Below, piece after piece: positions 46,730-55,067 of a DNA stretch of 64,000 nt. Under the pieces are notes generated by a model. The model was not told the DNA's origin, searched no databases, and was given only the letters and a program-made list of their open reading frames with translations. The stretch spans positions 2,666,001 to 2,730,000 of the forward strand of contig NZ_CP009458.1 in assembly GCF_000758305.1 (NCBI RefSeq), read 5' to 3'. Position 1 is the stretch's first letter; each line of letters opens with the position of its first letter. The translations under genes and the position numbers were made by a program. The DNA is from Cedecea neteri. GTDB lineage: Bacteria > Pseudomonadota > Gammaproteobacteria > Enterobacterales > Enterobacteriaceae.

Positions 46730-47932
46730 TCAGCTGGCTTTTTTAACCAACGGTAAGTCAAAGGCTTTGCGTAAGGCTCGCACAAAGGCTTTATCGTGGC
46801 AGATGGTTTTTCCCGGGCTGTCCGAGAGCTTCGCGACGGGCTTGCCGTTGCACTCTACGAGCTTAATCACGATGTTCAGCGGCTTAACCTGCGGAATGTC
46901 GCAGGTAAGACGGGTGCCGATACCAAAGCTGAGGTTCACCCGGGATGAGAAGCGGCGATATAGCTCCACGGCTTTGTTTAAATCCAGGTTGTCGGAAAAC
47001 ACCAACACTTTGCTTAACGGATCGATACCAAGCTTTTGGTAGTGGGCAATGGCTTTTTCTCCCCACTCAACGGGATCACCTGAATCGTGGCGCAGCCCCT
47101 GATAGCGCGTGGCAAACTCTTTGCCGAAATCGCGCAGGAAAGCATCCATGGTGATGCAGTCAGTCAGAGCAATCCCGAGCTGATCGGGATATTCGTCCAG
47201 CCAGGCCTGCAGCGCCGCACGTTGACTGTTCGCCAGGTCCGGGCTTATCTGCTGATGCGCCTGGAACCACTCGTGGGCCTGAGTGCCCATTGGCGTAAGG
47301 TCGAGGCGGCGAGCCAGATCGTAGTTGCTGGTGCCGATAAACCACGGCTCCTGCTTGAGGCGCTCTACAATGGCCTGCTGTACTTCCCGAGAGAAACGGC
47401 GGCGGGTGCCAAAGTCCATCAGGCGGAAATGTGAAAGATCGAGCCCGTCAGTCAGCGCGTTAAATTCCCGCAGCTTACTTTCCAGGTGATCCAGCGCCAT
47501 TTTTGGCGTCACGCCGGGGGCGCGATGCTGGTGAACGACTTCACTGATTACCGCCAGCAGGGGAACTTCCCACATGATGACTTCGCGCCAGGGGCCGCTG
47601 AGGCGGATATCCAGATGACCATGATTATTGGTCACCTGAACCTGGGAAGGGTCATAGCGGAAATCACGCAGCCAGTCGAGGTAATCGGCTTTGAAAAAGG
47701 GCAGGCTTTTCAGCCACTGAAATTCTTCGTCGCTAAGGCGCAGGTGCTGCATAGCCGCAACCTGCTCACGAATAGCCTCGGCATGAATGCCCAGCAGATC
47801 GTCGCCGCGGCAGCGGAATTCCGCTGCGACATTTACGTCGTAATAGCGGTGATAAACCGCTTGCTGCATATGAAGCTTATAGGCGTCAGTATCCAGAAGC
47901 GTTTGCAAAATCGGGGAAGCGTGTCGTGTCAT
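46730..47932 (-). CDS. pncB: Nicotinate phosphoribosyltransferase
   Basis: Salvages nicotinate to nicotinate mononucleotide for NAD synthesis, with ATP-driven phosphorylation of a histidine. It has 400 residues. LLDTDAYKLHMQQAV opens the family domain. The phospho-accepting His is in TPMGTQAHEWF (His220 here). The phosphoribosyl-binding GLRHDSGDPVEW is present. An upstream ATG at 47947 would add MLKRA; neither start has a well-spaced Shine-Dalgarno, and I prefer 47932 for conservation (MTRHASPILQTLLDTD). A NadR-type operator lies upstream. Confidence 0.97.
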   Translation of the reverse strand: MTRHASPILQTLLDTDAYKLHMQQAVYHRYYDVNVAAEFRCRGDDLLGIHAEAIREQVAAMQHLRLSDEEFQWLKSLPFFKADYLDWLRDFRYDPSQVQVTNNHGHLDIRLSGPWREVIMWEVPLLAVISEVVHQHRAPGVTPKMALDHLESKLREFNALTDGLDLSHFRLMDFGTRRRFSREVQQAIVERLKQEPWFIGTSNYDLARRLDLTPMGTQAHEWFQAHQQISPDLANSQRAALQAWLDEYPDQLGIALTDCITMDAFLRDFGKEFATRYQGLRHDSGDPVEWGEKAIAHYQKLGIDPLSKVLVFSDNLDLNKAVELYRRFSSRVNLSFGIGTRLTCDIPQVKPLNIVIKLVECNGKPVAKLSDSPGKTICHDKAFVRALRKAFDLPLVKKAS

Positions 47933-48111
47933 GGCGCGTTTCAGCATCCTCTCACAGGAGCGTTTCCATCAGTCCGGGCAAATTAAGACGCGGGAGTATA
48001 CCCTGATTATCTGTTTATTGAAGCAGGATCACAACAATAGGGAGGCAGCCTCTGGAGTGGTTTATGGCCTCTTTAGCGCGAGAATATAGTTCAATGCGTT
48101 GAATTAAATGG

Positions 48112-48129
48112 TGTTTAGAGTACTAAACA
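48112..48129. promoter_or_regulatory. NadR-type operator of pncB
   Basis: TGTTTA-GAGTAC-TAAACA, a perfect 6-6-6 palindrome matching the described NadR box (TGTTTA-N6-TAAACA). It is 180 bases before the pncB start; a -10-like TATATT on the minus strand lies at 48083-48088, so the box would cover the region just above the -35. Repression at high NAD is expected. The 263-base gap 47933-48195 also has a CGGCGG/CCGCCG hairpin (48163-48181), possibly the 3' end of the gene upstream. Confidence 0.8.
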
Positions 48130-48195
48130 AAACGTGCGACATCCTTTTCTCAGTGAAATCACCGGCGGTGAATGGCCGCCGATGTGTACTGGCAA

Positions 48196-49440
48196 TTAAC
48201 GAATGCGAAGACTGCCGTTCTCCGCTTTTTCACGCAGGGTGTGATTCAGAGATTGAAGTTGTTCGAGCGTCATTCTGCCCATATTCGTTGTGCCTGACCC
48301 CAGCAGCGCGTGACTAAATCTGGCGAGTGCGGATGCATCCAGATACAGCGCTTTCAGCCCATGCTGTTTTTTTTCATTCGGGGTGGGGTTGATACGAATC
48401 AGGGCGTCTTTCGGTAACGCGACGTTTTGTACCTTACAGGCAAGCGTCAGCGTGGCGAGATCGGCCAGGGATTTCACTTCAATTTCTTTCAGCTTGCCGC
48501 CGTTGGCCGTCCCGCTCAGGGGATGATTTTCAGCCTGATAGTTGAACATCGAGGCGGTGTTGCTCAACGAATTATGGATGGTATGCGTTTTCAGGTTATT
48601 CACTTTACTGAAGCCAAACACCAGCGGCAGGGTTTGCCCATCGTTGAGCAGATTCAGAAACGGTAATTTCCCACTCACCATTTCGTTTTCAATACGCTGA
48701 AAGGCGCTACCGATCAGTTTCCGCGTTTGTTCCGCGGAAGGCGGGTGGCTGTTATCAACGAATTTGATATGCGCCGGGACACCGGTTTGCTGCAGGATTT
48801 GCTCCGGTGTTTCCTTTTTTAGTCGATAACCGCTATTCGACAAAAGACGTACCAGGCTGTCATACACCGCCTCTTCCAGATTATTGCTGCTTTTTAGCGT
48901 CAACGTTGAGGCCGGGAAATGGCTGGCAGAAGAAGCATGATTGATGGCTTTGCTCAACACATACAGGTTTGATCGCGTCTCTACGGTGGTGGGCTTAATG
49001 CCCAGTCCTTTGGCGTACACGCGTGGTTTCTGGCGAAGATTCTCACGCGTTTCAAATTTGTTGCTCGATTCCCGCGTCCTGTCTGAGAAAAATACTTTTC
49101 CCTCCAGCGACTGTGAACCGCCTTTAGGATCGTTCACGCCGCCTTTCAGCGCGCCGCTGCGCAATATTTCAAAGCCCCAGGGAGAGCCATGAAATGCTTC
49201 CGGCTTGATATAGCCCGGCGGCGCACTGGGATTCAGCGAAGCCAAAAGGCTGTGGTAAAGCCGCGCCCGCGAAGTGCCGTCAATATCACGGCGGTTAGCC
49301 AGCGCATCCAGCGGCGAGTTTCCGTGCTGGTCCAGGGCGACAGGTTTGTAGCCCTGCTGTCTTAGCTTTTGGATAGTTGCAATATCGTTTTGGGCAACGG
49401 CCTGATGAAAAGCCATGGGGCCGGAAGGGGGAATACGCAT
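48196..49440 (-). CDS. Putative ADP-ribosyltransferase-like protein with ankyrin-like repeat
   Basis: I do not recognise this gene as part of the enteric core at this locus. The 414-residue protein has no signal peptide or membrane helix. Residues 9-46 (MAFHQAVAQNDIATIQ then LDQHGNSPLDALA) look like one ankyrin repeat. Residues 83-101 (FHGSPWGFEILRSGALKGG) resemble the PARP/toxin motif HG(S/T)...IL..G that binds NAD. GKVFFSDRTRESSNKF (114-129) resembles the next core strand (YFAD..SKS). A possible glutamate motif is KEIEV (E319/E321), an ExE pattern; this is tentative. The frame is open to 49605, but 49440 follows GAGAGAG and gives MRIPPSGPMAF. A secreted effector or toxin is inference. An OspC/CopC-type ADP-riboxanase relative is an alternative, although there the ankyrins are C-terminal. 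Confidence 0.6.
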   Translation of the reverse strand: MRIPPSGPMAFHQAVAQNDIATIQKLRQQGYKPVALDQHGNSPLDALANRRDIDGTSRARLYHSLLASLNPSAPPGYIKPEAFHGSPWGFEILRSGALKGGVNDPKGGSQSLEGKVFFSDRTRESSNKFETRENLRQKPRVYAKGLGIKPTTVETRSNLYVLSKAINHASSASHFPASTLTLKSSNNLEEAVYDSLVRLLSNSGYRLKKETPEQILQQTGVPAHIKFVDNSHPPSAEQTRKLIGSAFQRIENEMVSGKLPFLNLLNDGQTLPLVFGFSKVNNLKTHTIHNSLSNTASMFNYQAENHPLSGTANGGKLKEIEVKSLADLATLTLACKVQNVALPKDALIRINPTPNEKKQHGLKALYLDASALARFSHALLGSGTTNMGRMTLEQLQSLNHTLREKAENGSLRIR

Positions 49441-49655
49441 ATTAAGCTCTCTCAGGAGGAAGGGGCGACATTGAGTGGCGGAGAAAAAGGAAGAGTTCCG
49501 TGCCAGAAGGTGCAGGAGAGAAAAGCGTAATACCGCATAAAGCGGTAAAAAATTTGGGCTATCGGCCGCCAAAGATGAAGATTCTGCGTAGCAACATTCC
49601 GGCAACAGGAATAGACTGAAGTTCGTTATCTTACGGACGATGTATAAGGTTTTTT

Positions 49656-52268
49656 ATGACACAACAGCCACAAGCCAAATATCGCCACGACTATCGCGCG
49701 GCGGATTATACGATAACCGATATCGATTTGACCTTTGACCTTGATGCCGCAAAAACGCAGGTCACCGCAGTTAGCAAAATTGTCCGTCAGGGCGAAGCGG
49801 GCGCCCCGCTGCATCTTGATGGTGAAGACCTCACGCTGGTTTCCATTGCCGTAAACGGTAGCGCCTGGCCGCACTATCGCCAGGAAGATGGCGCGCTCAT
49901 TCTGGAGCAGGTCCCTGACGTCTTTACGCTGACGATTGTGAACGAAATCAGCCCGGCAACCAACACCGCGCTTGAAGGACTGTATCAATCCGGCGAAGCG
50001 TTATGTACCCAGTGTGAAGCTGAAGGCTTCCACCACATCACCTGGTACCTGGACCGCCCGGACGTCCTGGCGCGCTTCACGACCAAAGTCATCGCTGACA
50101 AAAACAAATATCCGTATTTGCTGGCTAACGGCAACCGCATTGCCGAAGGCGAGCTGGAAAATGGCCGTCACTGGGTGCAGTGGCAGGATCCGTTCCCAAA
50201 ACCTTGCTACCTGTTTGCGCTGGTGGCGGGTGATTTTGACGTCTTGCGCGACAGCTTCAAAACCCGTTCTGGCCGTGACGTTGCGCTGGAGCTGTTTGTT
50301 GACCGCGGGAATCTGGATCGTGCTGACTGGGCGATGACCTCGCTCAAAGCGTCTATGAAGTGGGACGAAACCCGCTTCGGCCTGGAGTATGACCTCGACA
50401 TCTATATGATCGTCGCCGTCGACTTCTTTAATATGGGCGCGATGGAAAACAAAGGGCTGAATATCTTCAACTCGAAGTATGTCCTGGCCCGAGCCGAAAC
50501 CGCGACTGACAAAGACTACCTCGACATCGAACGCGTCATCGGCCACGAATATTTCCACAACTGGACGGGCAACCGCGTCACCTGCCGTGACTGGTTCCAG
50601 CTTAGCCTGAAAGAGGGCCTAACCGTCTTCCGCGACCAGGAATTCAGCTCTGACCTGGGTTCTCGTGCAGTTAACCGTATTCAGAACGTGCGCACCATGC
50701 GTGCGATGCAGTTCGCCGAAGACGCCAGCCCGATGGCGCACCCGATCCGCCCGGACAAAGTTATCGAAATGAATAACTTCTATACCCTGACGGTGTATGA
50801 GAAGGGCTCAGAAGTGATTCGTATGCTGCACACGCTGCTGGGTGAAGAAAACTTCCAGAAGGGCATGCAACTTTACTTTGAACGCCATGACGGCAGCGCG
50901 GCAACCTGTGATGACTTTGTGCAGGCGATGGAAGACGCGTCCAACGTTGACCTGTCTCATTTCCGCCGCTGGTACAGCCAGGCCGGGACGCCGGTTGTCA
51001 CCGTGCGTGACGACTACAACCCGGAAACTGAGCACTACACGCTGACTATCAGCCAGATGACGCCGCCGACCGCCGAACAGCAGGAAAAACACCCGCTGCA
51101 TATCCCGTTTGATATCGAGCTTTACGATAACGAAGGGAAGGTCATTCCGCTGCAGAAGGACGGTCACCCGGTGCACCACGTACTGAACGTGACCCAGGCC
51201 GAGCAGACTTTCGTTTTCGACAATGTCTACTTCCAGCCGGTGCCATCTTTGCTGCGTGAATTCTCTGCGCCGGTGAAGCTCGAATACAAATGGAGCGACC
51301 AGCAGCTGACGTTCCTGATGCGCCACGCACGGAACGACTTCTCCCGCTGGGATGCGGCGCAGAGCCTGCTGGCAAATTACATCAAGATCAACGTGAACCG
51401 CAGCCAGCAAGGGCAGCCGCTTTCTCTGCCGCTGCACGTGGCCGATGCATTCCGCGCCATTCTGCTGGATGAGAAGATCGATCCGGCGCTTGCCGCGGAG
51501 ATCCTGACGCTGCCTTCGCAGAATGAAATTGCCGAGCTGTTCCAGACCATCGATCCAATCGCCATTGCTGAGGTTCACGGGGCGCTGACCCGTACCCTGG
51601 CCGCAGAGCTGGCTGATGAGTTCCTGGCTATTTATAACGCCAATAAGCTCGACAGCTATCGTGTGGATCACGGTGATATCGGCAAGCGCGCGCTGCGCAA
51701 CACTTGCCTGCGCTATCTGGCGTTTGGTGACGTTGAACTTGCTGAGCAACTGGTACGCGAGCAGTATCAGCAGGCGGACAATATGACCGATTCTATCGCC
51801 GCGCTGTCCGCAGCGGTGGCCGCGCAGCTGCCATGCCGTGAAGCGTTGCTGGCTGAGTACGATGAGAAATGGCACAAAGATGGCCTGGTGATGGACAAAT
51901 GGTTTGTGCTGCAGGCAACCAGCCCGGGTAGCAACACGCTGGCTAAGGTTCGCGAGCTGCTGACTCACCGTTCCTTCAGTCTGGGTAACCCGAACCGCGT
52001 ACGTTCTCTGATTGGCGCGTTTGCTTCAGCTAACCCGGCCGCGTTCCACGCCAAAGACGGCAGCGGCTATCAGTTTATGGTAGAGATGCTGACCGAACTG
52101 AACAGCCGCAACCCGCAAATTGCTTCTCGTCTGGTAGAGCCGCTGATTCGCCTGAAGCGTTATGATGCAGAACGTCAGGCCAAGATGCGTGCCGCGCTGG
52201 AGCAGTTGAAAGGCCTGGAGAATTTGTCCGGGGATCTGTTCGAGAAAATCGCCAAAGCGCTGGCGTAA
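49656..52268 (+). CDS. pepN: Aminopeptidase N
   Basis: Zinc M1-family aminopeptidase, the main broad aminopeptidase of the enteric cytosol, acting late in protein breakdown. It has 870 residues, as in E. coli. The exopeptidase motif GAMEN is in FNMGAMENKG, and the zinc motif is HEYFHNWTGNR with the third ligand Glu in LSLKEGLTVF. The conserved Tyr region is FYTLTVYEKGSE. The C-terminal half is the helical ring that encloses the active site. A -10-like TATAAG lies close before the ATG (GATGTATAAGG), so the leader must be short or the promoter further up. It is divergent from the ART-like gene. Confidence 0.99.
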   Translation: MTQQPQAKYRHDYRAADYTITDIDLTFDLDAAKTQVTAVSKIVRQGEAGAPLHLDGEDLTLVSIAVNGSAWPHYRQEDGALILEQVPDVFTLTIVNEISPATNTALEGLYQSGEALCTQCEAEGFHHITWYLDRPDVLARFTTKVIADKNKYPYLLANGNRIAEGELENGRHWVQWQDPFPKPCYLFALVAGDFDVLRDSFKTRSGRDVALELFVDRGNLDRADWAMTSLKASMKWDETRFGLEYDLDIYMIVAVDFFNMGAMENKGLNIFNSKYVLARAETATDKDYLDIERVIGHEYFHNWTGNRVTCRDWFQLSLKEGLTVFRDQEFSSDLGSRAVNRIQNVRTMRAMQFAEDASPMAHPIRPDKVIEMNNFYTLTVYEKGSEVIRMLHTLLGEENFQKGMQLYFERHDGSAATCDDFVQAMEDASNVDLSHFRRWYSQAGTPVVTVRDDYNPETEHYTLTISQMTPPTAEQQEKHPLHIPFDIELYDNEGKVIPLQKDGHPVHHVLNVTQAEQTFVFDNVYFQPVPSLLREFSAPVKLEYKWSDQQLTFLMRHARNDFSRWDAAQSLLANYIKINVNRSQQGQPLSLPLHVADAFRAILLDEKIDPALAAEILTLPSQNEIAELFQTIDPIAIAEVHGALTRTLAAELADEFLAIYNANKLDSYRVDHGDIGKRALRNTCLRYLAFGDVELAEQLVREQYQQADNMTDSIAALSAAVAAQLPCREALLAEYDEKWHKDGLVMDKWFVLQATSPGSNTLAKVRELLTHRSFSLGNPNRVRSLIGAFASANPAAFHAKDGSGYQFMVEMLTELNSRNPQIASRLVEPLIRLKRYDAERQAKMRAALEQLKGLENLSGDLFEKIAKALA

Positions 52269-52273
52269 GTTCT

Positions 52274-52346
52274 GTCCCTCTCCCAATGACAAAAGGGAAC
52301 GGCAAGTTTCCCCCTCTCCCTCCCAGGGAGAGGGACGGGGTGAGGG
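52274..52346. repeat. REP-like palindromic element between pepN and ssuB
   Basis: A 10-bp stem CCCTCTCCCT/AGGGAGAGGG (52312-52321 with 52325-52334) followed by ACGGGGTGAGGG. The unit is preceded by a partial copy GTCCCTCTCCC at 52274-52284. This type of CCCTCTCCC..GGGAGAGGG..GGGGTGAGGG repeat is dispersed in many enterobacterial genomes between convergent genes. It fills the 85-base gap and could end both transcripts. Confidence 0.6.
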
Positions 52347-52353
52347 TATAAAA

Positions 52354-53124
52354 TCAGCCGGTGCGCACCGCGCGCGCCGGCTCCTCTGAACCTCGTTTCA
52401 TCACTCTGGCAAGCACCTCAGCCTCCAGCTCCGCAAGCTTCACCGATCCCAGGCGGCGCGGGCGCGGTAAATCAACCGTGAGATCCAGGCCGATTTTTCC
52501 TTCTTCTATAAGCAACACGCGGTCGGCCATGGCGACGGCTTCGCTAACGTCGTGGGTGACCAAAAGCACGGTAAAACCGTGCTCCTGCCACAAAGAAACA
52601 ATCAGTTCCTGCATCTCAATACGCGTCAGGGCATCCAGCGCGCCCAGCGGTTCGTCTAGCAACAACAAACGCGGGCGGTGAATGAGCGCCCTCGCCAGTG
52701 CCACACGCTGCTTTTGCCCGCCGGACAGTGCCGCCGGCCATTCATTGGCCCGATTTTCCAGACCTACGGCGGTAAGGGCCTGAAGTGCCGCGTCACGCCA
52801 GTTATTTTTAAGCCCGAGTCCGACGTTATCTATCACCGTTTTCCACGGCAGCAGCCTGTCGTCCTGAAACATCAGCCGCGTATCGTCCTGACTGTCTCTC
52901 AGCGGTGCACTGCCTGCGAATAGCGCCCCGTGATTAGGGTTTTCCAGCCCGGCAAGCAGACGTAATAGCGTACTTTTGCCGCCGCCGCTGCGGCCGACCA
53001 CCGCCACGAACTGCCCTGCGGGGATACGCAGTTCTAGTTGATTGAGAATGCTTTTATCGCCGTAGCGTTTGCTTACGCCGTTGAGCCACAGCGGTGTGCC
53101 CTGGTTCAGACGAGCAGTTGTCAT
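52354..53124 (-). CDS. ssuB: Alkanesulfonate ABC transporter, ATP-binding protein
   Basis: ATPase of the SsuABC importer for aliphatic sulfonates under sulfate starvation. It has 256 residues. Walker A GRSGGGKST, signature ALSGGQKQR, Walker B LLLLDEPLGALD and switch His in VTHDVSEA are all seen. The frame is open upstream within ssuC, but ATG 53124 overlaps the ssuC stop by 4 bases and gives the conserved MTTARLNQGTPLWLN. It is the last gene of ssuEADCB. Confidence 0.97.
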   Translation of the reverse strand: MTTARLNQGTPLWLNGVSKRYGDKSILNQLELRIPAGQFVAVVGRSGGGKSTLLRLLAGLENPNHGALFAGSAPLRDSQDDTRLMFQDDRLLPWKTVIDNVGLGLKNNWRDAALQALTAVGLENRANEWPAALSGGQKQRVALARALIHRPRLLLLDEPLGALDALTRIEMQELIVSLWQEHGFTVLLVTHDVSEAVAMADRVLLIEEGKIGLDLTVDLPRPRRLGSVKLAELEAEVLARVMKRGSEEPARAVRTG

Positions 53125-53912
53125 ACCGTCTCCTCCTTTAATTGATAAGCTGGATGCCAGCGTAGCCAGACGCGTTCCAGCAGGCGGGCGCTGACATCGG
53201 CGAGTTTGCCCAGCAGCGCATACAGCACGATGGCCACCACCACCACGTCGGTTTGCAGAAACTCCCTGGCATTCATCGCCAGATAGCCAATCCCGGAATT
53301 TGCCGAGATCGTTTCGGCGACAATAAGCGTCAGCCACATCAGGCCCAAAGCGAAGCGCACGCCGACCATAATGGACGGCAGCGCGCCCGGCAGAATGACG
53401 TGCACGAACAGGCTAAACCCGGAAAGGCCGTAGCTGCGGGCCATTTCCAGCAGCCCGCGATCGATATTGCGGATGCCGTGCCAGGTATTGATGTAAATCG
53501 GAAATAGCGTGCCGAGCGCGACCAGAAAGATCTTGGCCGTCTCATCGATACCAAACCACAGGATCACCAGCGGGATCAGCGCCAGGTGTGGGACGTTGCG
53601 TAGCATCTGAATAGAGCTGTCCAGCAGGCGCTCTCCCCATCGCGACAGGCCGCTGATCAGGCCTAAGATCAGACCCAACGATCCGCCGATGCTGAAACCA
53701 ATCACTGCGCGCCAGGAACTGATAGCCAGATGCTGCCAGAGTTCACCGCTGGCTGAGAGGTTCCAGAAAGCCAGCACTACGCCCTCGGGAGAGGGTAAAA
53801 TACGGGTGGAAAGCCAGCCTGCAGACGAAGCTAATTGCCAGAGAAGAACGATAGCCACCGGCAGCGCCCAGGGGGCCAGGCGCAGCAAGACTTTGTGCAC
53901 GGACGCTTGCAT
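53121..53912 (-). CDS. ssuC: Alkanesulfonate ABC transporter, permease
   Basis: Inner-membrane permease of the SsuABC importer. It has 263 residues and about six hydrophobic helices. The cytoplasmic coupling motif is near the C-terminal third (EMARSYGLSGFSLFVHVILPGALPSIMVG, the EAA loop). The N-terminal VLLRLAPWALPVAIVLLWQL is a membrane span. It starts 9 bases after ssuD and shares an ATGA overlap with ssuB. Confidence 0.97.
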   Translation of the reverse strand: MQASVHKVLLRLAPWALPVAIVLLWQLASSAGWLSTRILPSPEGVVLAFWNLSASGELWQHLAISSWRAVIGFSIGGSLGLILGLISGLSRWGERLLDSSIQMLRNVPHLALIPLVILWFGIDETAKIFLVALGTLFPIYINTWHGIRNIDRGLLEMARSYGLSGFSLFVHVILPGALPSIMVGVRFALGLMWLTLIVAETISANSGIGYLAMNAREFLQTDVVVVAIVLYALLGKLADVSARLLERVWLRWHPAYQLKEETV

Positions 53913-53921
53913 GGTGCCTCC

Positions 53922-55067
53922 CTAGCTTTGCGCCACTTTACGCGGGATAAAGTCGTTAGCGACAACTTCGCCTTTTTCCTGAACCTGTCGCGGCTGAGGA
54001 ATTTCTGGGATGGCCACGTCAAGGTGGGGGAACAGCAGCTCGCCTGCGCGGTAGGCTTCCTCCAGGTGCGGATAGCCGGAAAGAATAAAGCTGTCGATAC
54101 CCAGGTCGGCGTACTCGTTTATGCGGGCCGCGACGGTGGGTCCATCACCCACCAGCGCGGTGCCTGCGCCGCCGCGGACCAGACCGACACCGGCCCAAAG
54201 ATTCGGGCTGATTTCCAGTTTGTCTCGTTTACCGCCGTGGAGGGCGGCCATACGCTGTTGCCCGACCGAATCGCTGCGGGCAAAGGCGGCCTGTGCTTTG
54301 GCGATTGTGATGTCATCGAGGTGAGAAATAAGTCGATTAGCTGCCTGCCAGGCTTCTTCGTTGGTTTCCCGCACGATAACGTGCAGTCGGATACCAAAGC
54401 GAACCTGCCGCCCCTGCGCTTCAGCTTTCGCCCGCACTTGCTCGATCTTTTCTTTTACCAGATGGGGAGGTTCGCCCCAGGTCAGATAAAGGTCAACCTG
54501 CTCGGCCGCAAGATCCTGGGCAGCCTCGGAAGAACCGCCAAAATATAGCAGTGGGCGAGGTTGCTGAACCGGAGGATAGAGCAGTTTCGCTCCTTTCACT
54601 TTGATGTGCTTGCCGTCGTAATCGACGGTTTCGCCTTCGAGAACGCGCCGCCAGATGCGGGTAAACTCTGCTGATGCCTCATAGCGCTCTTCATGGTCAA
54701 GAAATACCCCTTCTGCAGCCAGTTCCTCGGCGTCACCTCCGGTCACCAGGTTGAACAATGCCCGCCCGTTGGAAAGGCGGTCCAGCGTGGCGGCCTGGCG
54801 AGCGGCAAGAGTAGGGGAGACAACGCTCGGGCGCAGCGCGACCAGGAACTTAAGTCGTTGAGTGACCGGGATCATTGAGGCGGCGACCAGCCAGGCATCT
54901 TCGCAGGAACGGCCGGTCGGGATCAGCACGCCGGTGAAACCGATGCGGTCGGCGGCCTGGGCGATTTGCTGCAGATAGCCGTAGTCGACCGGACGCGCGC
55001 CCGTATCGCTGCCAAGATAGTGACCATCACCGTGGGTGGGTAAAAACCAGAACAGGTTAAGACTCAT
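53922..55067 (-). CDS. ssuD: FMNH2-dependent alkanesulfonate monooxygenase
   Basis: Bacterial-luciferase-like TIM-barrel enzyme that uses reduced flavin from SsuE and oxygen to split alkanesulfonates into aldehyde and sulfite. It has 381 residues. The N terminus MSLNLFWFLPTHGDGHYLG and the segments PTGRSCEDAWLVAA, LVTGGD and YFGGSSEAAQDLAAEQ are characteristic. ATG 55067 overlaps the ssuA stop by 4 bases with AAGGAGC upstream. Confidence 0.98.
   Translation of the reverse strand: MSLNLFWFLPTHGDGHYLGSDTGARPVDYGYLQQIAQAADRIGFTGVLIPTGRSCEDAWLVAASMIPVTQRLKFLVALRPSVVSPTLAARQAATLDRLSNGRALFNLVTGGDAEELAAEGVFLDHEERYEASAEFTRIWRRVLEGETVDYDGKHIKVKGAKLLYPPVQQPRPLLYFGGSSEAAQDLAAEQVDLYLTWGEPPHLVKEKIEQVRAKAEAQGRQVRFGIRLHVIVRETNEEAWQAANRLISHLDDITIAKAQAAFARSDSVGQQRMAALHGGKRDKLEISPNLWAGVGLVRGGAGTALVGDGPTVAARINEYADLGIDSFILSGYPHLEEAYRAGELLFPHLDVAIPEIPQPRQVQEKGEVVANDFIPRKVAQS

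Noticed and set aside
49441..49605. N-terminal extension of 55 residues for the ART-like protein
   Set aside because: The extension is hydrophobic and Cys-rich with no ribosome site at 49605; GAGAGAG precedes the internal ATG at 49440 and the ankyrin-like part starts right after it. An export signal in the extension cannot be fully excluded.
50808..51968. A 386-codon frame opposite pepN
   Set aside because: Inside pepN on the other strand, with no ribosome site and no recognisable fold.
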